The notes under the pieces: generated by a model | Seen by the model: the letters and a program-made list of their open reading frames with translations, nothing else | Databases searched by the model: none | Told to the model about the DNA's origin: nothing | Made by a program: the position numbers and the translations under genes | Part shown: positions 1 to 6,909 of the stretch, piece by piece | Numbering within the stretch: the stretch's first letter is position 1 | Layout of the letters: each line of letters opens with the position of its first letter | Origin: Lentisphaeria bacterium | Lineage (GTDB): Bacteria > Verrucomicrobiota > Lentisphaeria > Victivallales > UBA1829 | Assembly (NCBI GenBank): GCA_017456495.1 | Contig: JAFTJI010000060.1 | Span: forward strand, 1-34,633 | Direction of reading: 5' to 3' | DNA: 34,633 bases

Positions 1-118
1 ATTTGCTGTATCTGCGGTCATAAGGGTGGATCATCTGTAAGACTTTTTCTTCCATTGTCAGGGAGTCCATAACGGAATCTGCCCAACTCTGCTGTTTTTC
101 GTTCAGAGGAAAGTACAT
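1..118 (-). CDS. Probable GH3-family beta-glycosidase, N-terminal fragment
   Basis: An open frame of 39 codons runs from an ATG at 118 off the left edge of the window. The peptide starts MYFPLNEKQQSWADSVMDSL and continues with TMEEKVLQMIHPYDRRYSK. The pattern of a Trp, then a short helix, then 'SLTMEEKVLQM' resembles the N-terminus of glycoside hydrolase family 3 enzymes (usual form 'MTLEEKxxQM'). There is no signal peptide, so a cytoplasmic glycosidase would be expected. An AAGGA-like ribosome-binding site lies about 10 nt upstream. The gene is divergent from the aromatic operon. The family call rests on fewer than 40 residues, so another enzyme with a similar N-terminus is possible. Confidence 0.55.
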   Translation of the reverse strand, partial: MYFPLNEKQQSWADSVMDSLTMEEKVLQMIHPYDRRYSK

Positions 119-172
119 GATAGGAAAATCCTTTTTTTGCGGTTGTCAGTATCAAGTGATTTCAATTGGGAG

Positions 173-200
173 AATATAATGGATTTTTGAAAAAAATCAA
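173..200 (-). promoter_or_regulatory. Candidate promoter of the GH3-like gene
   Basis: Read on the minus strand, TTGATT (195-200) and TATATT (173-178) are separated by 16 bp. This places the start of transcription about 45-50 nt before the ATG at 118. The rest of 119-296 is AT-rich with no other structure recognised. Confidence 0.45.
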
Positions 201-296
201 GCGTTTTAAGTTTTTCTTTTTCTTGAAAAATCCGTTTTTTTTGAGTGAAAACAACAGCTTCCTGTTAAAAAAATGGAATTTTTTCAGAAAGTTCTC

Positions 297-325
297 TTGA
301 ATATTTTACGGATGAGGTGTATTTT
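297..325 (+). promoter_or_regulatory. Candidate promoter of the aro leader and operon
   Basis: TTGAAT (297-302) and TATTTT (320-325) are separated by 17 bp. The expected transcription start, near 332, lies just before the leader-peptide ribosome-binding site GAAGG (337-341), giving a short untranslated lead as in other attenuated biosynthetic operons. Confidence 0.5.
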
Positions 326-350
326 ATTTGAAGAAAGAAGGTTTACAGCC

Positions 351-443
351 ATGAAATTGAACAGCTTTTATTTCCGATTTTATTTTTACGCTGCTTTTTA
401 CTTTAGAAAGCGGGCGTTTGCTGCTGTTCCGATGCCGTGTTAA
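351..443 (+). CDS. Phe/Tyr-rich attenuation leader peptide of the aro operon
   Basis: A 30-codon ORF starts at ATG 351, with GAAGG 9 nt upstream, and ends at TAA 441-443. Residues 1-18 read MKLNSFYFRFYFYAAFYF, followed by RKRAFAAVPMPC. Seven residues are Phe and four are Tyr; ten of the thirteen residues at positions 6-18 are aromatic. Such a run just upstream of a DAHP synthase gene is the hallmark of a ribosome-stalling leader peptide, comparable in principle to PheL of enteric bacteria. Its proposed job is to sense charged Phe- and Tyr-tRNA: a ribosome starved at codons 6-18 covers RNA segment 388-397 and shifts the downstream RNA into the antiterminator fold. The peptide itself probably has no other function. 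Sequence, start and structure are seen directly; the regulatory role is inferred. Confidence 0.9.
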   Translation: MKLNSFYFRFYFYAAFYFRKRAFAAVPMPC

Positions 444-506
444 AACCTGAACAACAAATGATATGCAATACGCCCGCTTCCGAATTGAGGTTGCGGGCTT
501 TTTTTT
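388..506 (+). promoter_or_regulatory. Transcription attenuator (1:2, 2:3 and 3:4 stems) before aroF
   Basis: Four segments can pair in competing ways. Segment 1 (388-397, ACGCTGCTTT) lies within the Phe/Tyr codons and pairs with segment 2 (407-417, AAAGCGGGCGT): 4 bp, a T-G wobble, one bulged G, then 5 bp, with a 9-nt loop. Segment 2 (408-417) also pairs perfectly over 10 bp with segment 3 (470-479, ACGCCCGCTT). Segment 3 (472-477, GCCCGC) also pairs with segment 4 (493-498, GCGGGC), which is followed by eight T residues. Thus 1:2 with 3:4 gives termination, and 2:3 gives readthrough. A ribosome stalled at Phe or Tyr codons would mask segment 1 and favour 2:3. A further 7-bp pairing (359-365 with 423-429) is possible. 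Confidence 0.85.
472..506 (+). terminator. Attenuator terminator hairpin
   Basis: GCCCGC (472-477) pairs with GCGGGC (493-498); two inner C-G pairs (480-481 with 489-490) can close part of the loop. T residues at 499-506 complete an intrinsic terminator. It lies 24 nt before the aroF start codon, so termination here removes the whole aro operon transcript. Confidence 0.8.
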
Positions 507-530
507 GATAACAAACGAAAGGATTGAAAC

Positions 531-1541
531 ATGATAGTAATCTTGAGAGAAAACCCGGATCAGCAGCAGCTGAACCATCTTACAAATTGGCTGAAAGAAC
601 AGAATATTTCCGTTCACCGTACCGAAGGGGTGCACCAGACGATCCTCGGGCTGGTCGGAGATACTTCCCATGTTGATATCGACCGGATCCGTCAGATGTC
701 TATTGTAGAGTCTGTCAAACGTGTTCAGGAACCGTTCAAGAACGCAAACCGGAAATTCCATCCGCTTGATACGGAGATCCGTGTCGGCAGTGCATTGATC
801 GGTGACGGTTCTCTTACCGTGATCGCAGGTCCCTGTTCCGTGGAATCTGAAGAGCAGATTATCACCATTGCGGAGAGTGTCAAGAAATCAGGCGCAAAAC
901 TTCTGCGCGGCGGTGCATTCAAACCCAGAACTTCCCCTTATGCGTTCCAGGGGTTGCGTGATGAAGGACTCAAACTGCTCCTTGAAGCGAAAAAAGTGAC
1001 CGGTCTGCCTGTCGTTTCTGAAATCATGGATCTTTCCCATCTTGATCTTTTTGCTGATGTCGACGTGATCCAGGTCGGCGCAAGAAATATGCAGAACTTC
1101 GAGCTTCTGAAACAGCTCGGAAGGTCTGATAAGCCGGTCCTGCTCAAGCGCGGTCTTGCCAATACCTACTGGGAACTGCTCATGAGTGCCGAATATATTC
1201 TTGCTTCCGGTAACGAAAAAGTGATTCTCTGCGAACGCGGGATCCGTACATTCGAAACATACGTCCGGAATACTCTTGACATTACCGCTATTCCGGCATT
1301 GAAGACGCTTTCCCACTTGCCTGTGGTGATCGACCCCAGCCATGCAGCAGGCGTTTCCACTTTCGTTCTGCCGCTTTCTATGGCAGCAGTCGCAGCCGGT
1401 GCAGACGGACTGATCATTGAGGTTCATAACGATCCTCCTCACGCACTCTGTGACGGTCTGCAGTCCCTGACCATGCAGGAGTTCGACAAGACGATGAACC
1501 GTCTGATTCCTCTGAAAGCAACCTGCGGAAAGATTTACTGA
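531..1541 (+). CDS. aroF: 3-deoxy-7-phosphoheptulonate (DAHP) synthase, AroF/type I-beta with N-terminal regulatory domain
   Basis: Condenses phosphoenolpyruvate and erythrose 4-phosphate to DAHP, the first step of the shikimate pathway, in the cytoplasm. The 336-residue protein has an N-terminal ferredoxin-like domain of about 70 residues (starting MIVILRENPDQQQ), as in the Thermotoga-type enzyme, where it mediates Tyr/Phe feedback inhibition. The TIM barrel follows: GPCSVES near residue 99, KPRTSPYAFQG, the lysine of VLLKRGL and DPSHAAG near the C-terminus. The start ATG has AAAGG 9 nt upstream. It is first in an operon with shikimate kinase (2-nt gap) and chorismate synthase. A Phe/Tyr attenuator precedes it, so both transcription and enzyme activity probably respond to aromatic amino acids. 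Family assignment is firm; feedback ligands are inferred from the family. Confidence 0.95.
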   Translation: MIVILRENPDQQQLNHLTNWLKEQNISVHRTEGVHQTILGLVGDTSHVDIDRIRQMSIVESVKRVQEPFKNANRKFHPLDTEIRVGSALIGDGSLTVIAGPCSVESEEQIITIAESVKKSGAKLLRGGAFKPRTSPYAFQGLRDEGLKLLLEAKKVTGLPVVSEIMDLSHLDLFADVDVIQVGARNMQNFELLKQLGRSDKPVLLKRGLANTYWELLMSAEYILASGNEKVILCERGIRTFETYVRNTLDITAIPALKTLSHLPVVIDPSHAAGVSTFVLPLSMAAVAAGADGLIIEVHNDPPHALCDGLQSLTMQEFDKTMNRLIPLKATCGKIY

Positions 1542-1543
1542 TC

Positions 1544-2110
1544 ATGAAAACACCGTCCCGGAAAAATATTACGCTCTGCGGAATCAAACATGCAGGGAAA
1601 ACCTCTGCGGCAAAGGCACTTTCTGCTTTGACAGGAATGCCTTTTGCTGATTCCGATGATACCTTGAAAGAGCTTTACGGAAAAGAGACCGGAACAGATT
1701 TGACTGTCCGGGAGATTTTTCAGACTCTTGGCGAAAGCGGATTCCGGCAGCTTGAGGTCCGGGCTTTGCGGGAACTCTTTTCCGGGAACAGCGGTGTTAT
1801 CATTGCATTGGGCGGCGGTGTGCTTTCCAATCCTTTCCTGACTGATAATGACCGGAAGAATTTCGGTTTCCTCTGCTGTCTGGATGTTCAGGATGAAGTT
1901 GCTTATCAGCGGATCATTCAGAATGGTCTGCCGCCGTTCCTGAAAGATAAGCCGGATCCATTTCAGGCATTGTGCGAGATGAACTTGAACCGCCGGGAAA
2001 TGTTCCGGAAATATGCTGATTTTATTGTAGATGCCGGAGAGGCAAAAGATGCGACTCCGGAGAAAACTGCGGAAAAAATTCTTGCCGCTTACAGGGAGAA
2101 TGTTCTATGA
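1544..2110 (+). CDS. aroK: Shikimate kinase
   Basis: Phosphorylates shikimate at the 3-position using ATP, in the cytoplasm. The 188-residue protein has a Walker A loop (GIKHAGKTSAAKAL, residues 13-26), the shikimate-binding acidic motif FADSDD (about 34-39), the binding Arg in ESGFRQLE, and the ALGGGV loop near residue 90. The C-terminal half, with its lid region and Arg residues, is less conserved, and the protein is slightly longer than typical AroK (about 170 residues). It starts 2 nt after the DAHP synthase stop and its stop overlaps the chorismate synthase start by 4 nt (ATGA), which suggests translational coupling. No separate aroB, aroD, aroE or aroA is present in the window. The aroK versus aroL distinction cannot be made from sequence. 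Confidence 0.93.
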   Translation: MKTPSRKNITLCGIKHAGKTSAAKALSALTGMPFADSDDTLKELYGKETGTDLTVREIFQTLGESGFRQLEVRALRELFSGNSGVIIALGGGVLSNPFLTDNDRKNFGFLCCLDVQDEVAYQRIIQNGLPPFLKDKPDPFQALCEMNLNRREMFRKYADFIVDAGEAKDATPEKTAEKILAAYRENVL

Positions 2111-3168
2111 ATAACTCGTTTGGAGAACTTTTCAGGATTACTACTTTCGGGGAATCCCACGGTGCTGCGCTGGGTGTCGTGATCGATGGTGTTCCTGCCG
2201 GTTTGGAAATTGATACAGATTTTATTGCTTCCGAAATGGCGCGCCGCAGACCGGGACAATCCGATGTTTCAACTGCCCGGAATGAGGCAGATGCTCCGGA
2301 GATCCTTTCCGGCGTTTTTGAAGGAAAATCAACCGGAACCCCGCTGACACTTCTCATCCGCAACAGCAATCAGCACTCTTCGGACTATTCCAATATCATG
2401 AATCTCTACCGTCCGGGACATGCGGATTACACCTTTGATAAGAAGTATGGGATCCGCGACTATCGCGGCGGCGGAAGATCTTCCGGAAGAGAGACTTGTG
2501 CAAGAGTTGCCGCCGGTGCGGTCGCAAAGCTTCTGCTCCGTCAATTCGGAATTTCTGTCCGCGCCTGTACGATCCAAATCGGTTCTGTAAAAGCGGAAAA
2601 ACGGGATTGGTCGATCGTTGAAACAAATCCTGTCCGCTGCGCAGATGCTTCCGCTGCAGAAGCGATGCACGAAGAGATCCGTTCCGCAGCCTCCCGTTCT
2701 GACAGCGTCGGCGGAATGATCCATTGCGAGATCCTTGGTGTTCCCGCCGGATTGGGAGAACCGGTTTTCGATAAGTTTGATGCTCTCCTTGCACACGCCA
2801 TGCTCTCGATCGGCGGAGTAAAAGGCTTTGAACTCGGGCGCGGGTTCGGGGTCGCAGAACAATACGGTTCCACAAATAATGACGGTATGACACCGGAAGG
2901 ATTCCTCAGCAATCATGCCGGCGGGATCCTCGGAGGCATTTCCAACGGGAATGTGATAGATTTCCGGATCGCAGTGAAGCCGACACCTTCGATTTTCCTT
3001 CCGCAACAGACTGTTGACCGTGATGGCAACCAGGTGGAAGCGAAGATCCGCGGGCGGCATGATCCCTGTCTGGTACCCCGGATCGTTCCGGTTGCTGAGG
3101 CTATGGCTGCTCTGGTCACGGCGGATTTGTTCCTCCGCAGCCGTATCAACCGGATGGATCAGCTCTGA
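2107..3168 (+). CDS. aroC: Chorismate synthase
   Basis: Converts 5-enolpyruvylshikimate 3-phosphate to chorismate, using reduced FMN as a catalyst; the last common step to Phe, Tyr and Trp. The 353-residue length is typical. Conserved signatures are visible: FGELFRITTFGESHG at the N-terminus (His in GESHG), the YRPGHADYTFDKKYGIRDYRGGGRSSGRETCARVAAGAVAK-type block at about residues 101-140, and the C-terminal RGRHDPCLVPRIVPVAEAM segment near 320, with the RHDP motif. It overlaps aroK by 4 nt and is the last gene of the attenuated aro operon; a weak hairpin at 3187-3204 follows. It is placed under the same Phe/Tyr control as aroF by position. Confidence 0.97.
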   Translation: MNNSFGELFRITTFGESHGAALGVVIDGVPAGLEIDTDFIASEMARRRPGQSDVSTARNEADAPEILSGVFEGKSTGTPLTLLIRNSNQHSSDYSNIMNLYRPGHADYTFDKKYGIRDYRGGGRSSGRETCARVAAGAVAKLLLRQFGISVRACTIQIGSVKAEKRDWSIVETNPVRCADASAAEAMHEEIRSAASRSDSVGGMIHCEILGVPAGLGEPVFDKFDALLAHAMLSIGGVKGFELGRGFGVAEQYGSTNNDGMTPEGFLSNHAGGILGGISNGNVIDFRIAVKPTPSIFLPQQTVDRDGNQVEAKIRGRHDPCLVPRIVPVAEAMAALVTADLFLRSRINRMDQL

Positions 3169-3186
3169 TTTTTACAGAACTTTTTT

Positions 3187-3216
3187 CAGATTTTCTTCAA
3201 TCTGTTAAAATTTTTT
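3187..3216 (+). terminator. Weak candidate terminator after aroC
   Basis: CAGATT (3187-3192) and AATCTG (3199-3204) form a 6-bp stem with a 6-nt loop, followed by TTAAAATTTTTT. The stem is AT-rich and short, so efficiency is doubtful and some readthrough into the ftsQ-like gene is possible. Confidence 0.35.
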
Positions 3217-3217
3217 C

Positions 3218-3245
3218 TGGAAAAATTCTGAAAGTGGTGTATATT
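3218..3245 (+). promoter_or_regulatory. Candidate promoter of ftsQ-like gene
   Basis: A TATATT -10 (3240-3245), identical to that of several other genes here, lies 39 nt before the ATG at 3284. The -35 at 16 bp spacing is poor (TGGAAA, 3218-3223). Confidence 0.35.
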
Positions 3246-3283
3246 TTCTCCGGAAAACAAAAGAAATCAGGAGATTTGAAGAT

Positions 3284-4195
3284 ATGTCAACGATAAAAAT
3301 GCCAAAGGTGAAGATGTCCCGAAAAACGAAAATCATAATCGGGGTGTTTATAACAATAGCTCTTTTGTGCGGAATTGTGATCGGTTTGTTCCTTGCATGG
3401 AGAAATATGTTCCGTCAGAATGACCGTTTTCTTGTGCTTCGCGTTAACGTGACAAGTGCGGAAGGGCAGGGAAAATGGCACGGAAACGTGAAAGAAGTCA
3501 TGCCGCATGTGATCAATTCCAAGAAAGATGTCAATGATGGAAAAGGTTCTAAAGATGGCAAAGACGGAAAAGACGGAAAACAAAAGATCCCTGCGAAAAA
3601 AGCCAGGCAGGCAGAATTGCTGAATATCTTTGATCTTGACTTGAAACTTTTGCGTGAGAAACTTGAAAAAGTTCCTGAAATCGAAAGAGTTGAGATCCGG
3701 CGGGTTCTTCCTGACACCCTGGATATTCAAATTACCGAACGGATTCCCGTGGCGTTTATTAATCAGATGAACGGGGCATATCTTGTTGATAAAGAAGGTG
3801 TCGTGATCCGGAGAAGCCATGCGATTAATATCTCCGGAGTGATCCCGGTGATCGTAACGCATAAGAAGAAACTTCCGAAACCGGGAGAAATCTTTGATGA
3901 AGTGCAGCCTGTTCTGGAGTTTATTCAGCTGACAAAGAAAGTACCTGATTATTCCGTTTTACGGATCGTAAGAATGGAGCTTGTCAAAGATGATTTTGTT
4001 ACTATGCAGATCCACTATGGCGGAGATGCCGACGATTGGTATGTGATCAAAAATGTTCCCATTGAGAAACCTTCGGAGGGAATGGACCGTATTGTTTCCG
4101 GTATTGAACTCGCCAAAAAGGAAAATCGTCGGGAAGTGAACCTCCGTTACGCAAAACAGGCTGTCCTGACAAATAAGCCTGAGGCAGAAGAATGA
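3284..4195 (+). CDS. ftsQ: FtsQ/DivIB-like cell division protein with a Lys/Gly-rich insert
   Basis: Likely an inner-membrane divisome protein linking early and late division proteins. The 303-residue sequence has a basic cytoplasmic tail, one membrane helix (about residues 15-38), and a periplasmic POTRA-like region: 'FLVLRVNV', then 'NIFDLDLKLLREKLEKVPEIERVEIRRVLPDTLDIQITERIPVAFI' in the usual FtsQ arrangement, and a second 'YLVDKEGVVI' block. Between the first POTRA strand and helix is an unusual low-complexity stretch with KDG repeats (about 80-105) that typical FtsQ proteins lack. GGAGA 9 nt upstream supports the start. The gene overlaps rsmE by 4 nt and is not in a division/cell-wall cluster, so the name rests on the domain, not on context. 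Confidence 0.75.
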   Translation: MSTIKMPKVKMSRKTKIIIGVFITIALLCGIVIGLFLAWRNMFRQNDRFLVLRVNVTSAEGQGKWHGNVKEVMPHVINSKKDVNDGKGSKDGKDGKDGKQKIPAKKARQAELLNIFDLDLKLLREKLEKVPEIERVEIRRVLPDTLDIQITERIPVAFINQMNGAYLVDKEGVVIRRSHAINISGVIPVIVTHKKKLPKPGEIFDEVQPVLEFIQLTKKVPDYSVLRIVRMELVKDDFVTMQIHYGGDADDWYVIKNVPIEKPSEGMDRIVSGIELAKKENRREVNLRYAKQAVLTNKPEAEE

Positions 4196-4878
4196 GTCTG
4201 CGGAATTTCCGTTTCGATGCTCTGAAAGATGCGGAAATCTCTTCTCCGGTCGTATTGGAGCGGGCTGAACACAATCATCTTTTCCGTGTATTGCGCGCCC
4301 GGGCTGGTGAAGTCGTCGGCTTGCTGGACGGCTGTGGCTGGAAAGGAATCGCACAAGTCGAAAAGGGAAATGTTTTAACGCTGCTTACCAAAGAACATGC
4401 GATGCTTCCGGAGAAACGTATTCATCTTTATATTGCTCCACCCAGACGGCAGAAAATGGATTCCATTCTGAAGCAGGCGGCAGAGCTTGGTGTGTTCCGG
4501 ATCGTTCCCGTCCTTTGTGAATATGCAGTTTCAGAACCGGGCGAAAATGCTGTGGCCGGACGCTGGAGAGATCTTCTTTTTGAAGCGTGCAAGCAGTCGG
4601 CGAATCCCTATCTTCCGCAAATTTTCCCCATGATCCCATTCCGGGAAGCATTGGAAGATGCTCAGAAAAATTGTCAGTTTCTTGCGTTCGGTTCTGTTCG
4701 TGAGAATGGTTCTTTCTCCTTTGATTCCGGAGATGCCGCATGGTTTGTCGGACCCGAGGGCGGCTACTCACCTGAAGAGTTGGCTGAATTGGAAAAAATC
4801 GCTCATCCCATCCGTTTGGGATCATATATTTTACGCGTGGAAACCGCTGCGATCGCAGGAATCGCAAAACTTGTTTAG
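4192..4878 (+). CDS. rsmE: 16S rRNA (uracil-1498-N3)-methyltransferase
   Basis: Methylates N3 of U1498 in 16S rRNA of the small subunit with S-adenosylmethionine; a SPOUT-class, knotted methyltransferase. The 228-residue protein has an N-terminal PUA-like domain (MSLRNFRFDAL to about residue 70; 'HLFRVLRARAGE' is characteristic) and the C-terminal SPOUT domain, with 'QKMDSILKQAAELGV' near 90, 'FVGPEGGYSPEEL' near 180 and the knot motif 'RLGSYILRVETAA' near the C-terminus. Its start overlaps the ftsQ-like stop (ATGA) and thiI follows after 9 nt, so these three genes form an operon. The pairing with thiI puts two RNA-modifying enzymes together. Length is slightly shorter than the usual 240-245. 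Confidence 0.95.
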   Translation: MSLRNFRFDALKDAEISSPVVLERAEHNHLFRVLRARAGEVVGLLDGCGWKGIAQVEKGNVLTLLTKEHAMLPEKRIHLYIAPPRRQKMDSILKQAAELGVFRIVPVLCEYAVSEPGENAVAGRWRDLLFEACKQSANPYLPQIFPMIPFREALEDAQKNCQFLAFGSVRENGSFSFDSGDAAWFVGPEGGYSPEELAELEKIAHPIRLGSYILRVETAAIAGIAKLV

Positions 4879-4887
4879 GAACTCAAT

Positions 4888-6096
4888 ATGTACACCTGTT
4901 TTATTTGCCGTTATCATGAGATTGCCACAAAAGGCGACAACCGCAGAATGTTTGAAGAAAAATTGATCGACAATCTGCGTTATCAGTGTCAGACGCTGGA
5001 AGAACTGTCCGGGTTGACCTTTCCCCGGGTGCGCGGCAGAATTTACGTCCGCAGGGAAGATAAAGCTGCTTTTACCGAAGAACAGGTGGAAAAGATCAAG
5101 TCTGCTCTTGCAAGATGTTCGGGCTTGGAAAATTTTTCTCCCGCTCTGGAATGTGAACCGGATATCGAACAGATCCTGAATCTTGTCCGGAATAGTGCCG
5201 GAGAACAGCTGCAGTCAGTGATTGAGCAGAAAGGCCGCGTGAAGTTCCGTATTCGCGCAAGAAGAAGCGATAAACGGTTTCCCCTGATGTCAAAAGATAT
5301 CGAAATCGCTGCTGCAACCACGATTTCCGAAATGTTCCCGAAAGAGCAGCTGGAAGTCGACCTGACCCATCCGGAGGTTTCTGTCGGGATAGAAGTCCGT
5401 GATATCAACGCTCTGATTTACTATCAGGTTTTCCCCGGACCGGGCGGTTTGCCCACTGGAAGCAACAGCCCCGTACTGGCTCTGCTCTCAGGCGGAATCG
5501 ATTCTCCTGTCGCCTGCCAGATGATCATGAACCGCGGCTGCCATGTTGATTTTCTTACTTTCCACAGCTATCCTTATACTCCGATGGCATCGCTGGAAAA
5601 GGTTCAGAAAATTGCCGCAAAACTGAACACTTTTCAGAAGCCCGGGACCCTTTATGCCTGCAATCTTTCCGAGATCCAGAAACAGATCCGGGATCTCTGT
5701 ACCGAAAAATTCCGGACAGTTCTTTACCGCCGCATGATGATGAGGATCGCTAACATGATCTGCCGCCGGAAAAAATTGAATGCAATCGTTACAGGCGAAG
5801 CCGTCGGGCAGGTGGCGAGTCAGACGATCATTAACCTCGGCACCATTGATGCCGCTGCTGATTTTGTCATGCTCCGTCCTCTTTGCGGTATGGATAAACT
5901 GGAAACTATCCGCCGCGCGGAAAAACTTGGAACTTACGAGTTATCCATTGATCCCCAGCCGGACAGCTGTACCGTTTTTGCTCCGCCGTCTCCCTCTGTC
6001 GCCGCAAAATTATTTGACATTGAACGGGAAGAGGCGAAGCTGGGTGATATTCAGCCTCTGCTTGAAAAAGCGTATGAGGAAATGATCATAAGCTGA
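4888..6096 (+). CDS. thiI: tRNA 4-thiouridine synthase ThiI (no rhodanese domain)
   Basis: Adenylates U8 of tRNA and transfers sulfur to give 4-thiouridine; in some bacteria also feeds sulfur to thiamine thiazole synthesis. The 402-residue protein has the N-terminal ferredoxin-like and THUMP domains (about 1-165; 'VKFRIRARRSDKRFPLMSKDIE'), then the PP-loop ATPase domain with ALLSGGIDSPVA (SGGIDS near residue 200) and 'TGEAVGQVASQTIINL' near 305. 'PDSCTVFAPPSPS' near the C-terminus carries the conserved family cysteine. It lacks the C-terminal rhodanese extension of E. coli ThiI, as in many bacteria, so a separate sulfurtransferase would supply sulfur. It lies 9 nt after rsmE and converges on the DUF190 gene. 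Confidence 0.95.
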   Translation: MYTCFICRYHEIATKGDNRRMFEEKLIDNLRYQCQTLEELSGLTFPRVRGRIYVRREDKAAFTEEQVEKIKSALARCSGLENFSPALECEPDIEQILNLVRNSAGEQLQSVIEQKGRVKFRIRARRSDKRFPLMSKDIEIAAATTISEMFPKEQLEVDLTHPEVSVGIEVRDINALIYYQVFPGPGGLPTGSNSPVLALLSGGIDSPVACQMIMNRGCHVDFLTFHSYPYTPMASLEKVQKIAAKLNTFQKPGTLYACNLSEIQKQIRDLCTEKFRTVLYRRMMMRIANMICRRKKLNAIVTGEAVGQVASQTIINLGTIDAAADFVMLRPLCGMDKLETIRRAEKLGTYELSIDPQPDSCTVFAPPSPSVAAKLFDIEREEAKLGDIQPLLEKAYEEMIIS

Positions 6097-6138
6097 TATC
6101 GTGCCAGCTTATTTTCCTTTTGTCTCCCCGATCACGAA

Positions 6139-6504
6139 TCAACCCTGATTGGGAATTGTGCATTTCTTTTTTCCATAATACCGGACTGCGACAGGCTGCA
6201 AAGTCATCAGACCCCGTGGGATCGTATCTTCTATGCTCTTGATAAAATGTTCCAAATCATCCAGTTTATCAATGATCTCAATTACAACCGGCTGATTGAT
6301 CTGGATCTGATGAAACTGGGGAGCCAGAACCGGATTACCCAGGCAATATCCGCCGATCCCGCGGAAAACCGTTGCTCCGGCAAGACCGTAACTGCATGCC
6401 TGCTGCACGATCCATTCGTAAAAGGGGAGTCCTTCAAAGTGATCCTTTTCAGCTGTATAGATCCTTAAAACAGCCATTCCTTCAGAAAAAAAATCGTCAG
6501 TCAT
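6139..6504 (-). CDS. DUF190 protein (GlnB/CutA-like fold)
   Basis: A 121-residue protein of the DUF190 (PF02641) group, small ferredoxin-fold proteins resembling PII; function unknown, often found near fluoride or potassium transport genes, which are not seen here. Characteristic segments are 'VLRIYTAEKDHFEGLPFYEWIVQQACSYGLAGATVFRGIGGYC' (residues about 11-55) and 'QPVVIEIIDKLDDLEHFIKSI'. The ATG at 6504 is chosen because GGAAAGGAG lies 7 nt upstream. A longer open frame reaches 6690, but its extra 62 residues come from the promoter and the neighbouring repeat element. A promoter is visible at 6533-6561. The gene converges on thiI. Confidence 0.85.
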   Translation of the reverse strand: MTDDFFSEGMAVLRIYTAEKDHFEGLPFYEWIVQQACSYGLAGATVFRGIGGYCLGNPVLAPQFHQIQINQPVVIEIIDKLDDLEHFIKSIEDTIPRGLMTLQPVAVRYYGKKKCTIPNQG

Positions 6505-6532
6505 AAGAAAACTCCTTTCCGTTTTTTGAGAG

Positions 6533-6561
6533 AATATATCCCGGAAAAAGGAAAAAAGCAA
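6533..6561 (-). promoter_or_regulatory. Promoter of the DUF190 gene
   Basis: On the minus strand TTGCTT (6556-6561) and TATATT (6533-6538) are 17 bp apart, 28 nt before the ATG at 6504. Its position downstream of the long upstream in-frame ATG-like codon supports the short start. Confidence 0.55.
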
Positions 6562-6607
6562 GCCGCAAATGCAATTTTTTCGGGCATATTCATCTTGTTC
6601 CTTTATA

Positions 6608-6791
6608 GAGGTAATTTCAAAAGTCTTCAAAAATGTCAGAAAATTCTTGTTGCGATCTGTAAAATGGGGCGTTTTCGGTTTATCCTCCATAGCTTCAGCG
6701 AAGGAGGATGGCAGCCACGCTCAACCTGCCATTTTCAGCTCATCAACAATTCTTTTTCAGCCAAATTTTGCCGGACTTTTGAAATTATCTC
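6608..6791. repeat. MITE-like foldback element, copy 1 (184 bp)
   Basis: Begins GAGGTAATTTCAAAAGTC and ends with its near-complement GACTTTTGAAATTATCTC; one mismatch in 18 bp. It is flanked by the direct repeat TATA (6604-6607 and 6792-6795), a 4-bp target duplication. The inner sequence continues as an imperfect inverted repeat, so the whole element can fold into one long hairpin. The apex (about 6685-6712) is a distinct hairpin with TCCTCC paired to GGAGGA. No coding region. The rest of the 6505-6909 gap holds the DUF190 promoter and about 115 AT-rich nt before the kinase, in which no clear promoter was recognised. Confidence 0.9.
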
Positions 6792-6909
6792 TATAGACAA
6801 AATAAAAATAATTATGTTTTTTGCAGGATTGATTTGCAAAACATGATAAGATGTATTAAGTTATGCACCGATATACGGAATTTTATAACACATTAACAGG
6901 TAAAGATAC

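Noticed and set aside
324-761. 145-codon minus-strand frame over the attenuator and aroF start
   Set aside because: It overlaps the leader peptide and aroF on the other strand and has no recognisable motif.
6505-6690. N-terminal extension of the DUF190 protein
   Set aside because: The extra 62 residues are encoded by the promoter region and by the repeat element; the ATG at 6504 has a better ribosome-binding site and matches family length.
6608-6791. Foldback element considered as a structured non-coding RNA gene
   Set aside because: The three complete copies are flanked by matching 4-bp direct repeats, which indicates insertion rather than a conserved RNA gene, although a later role as RNA is not excluded.
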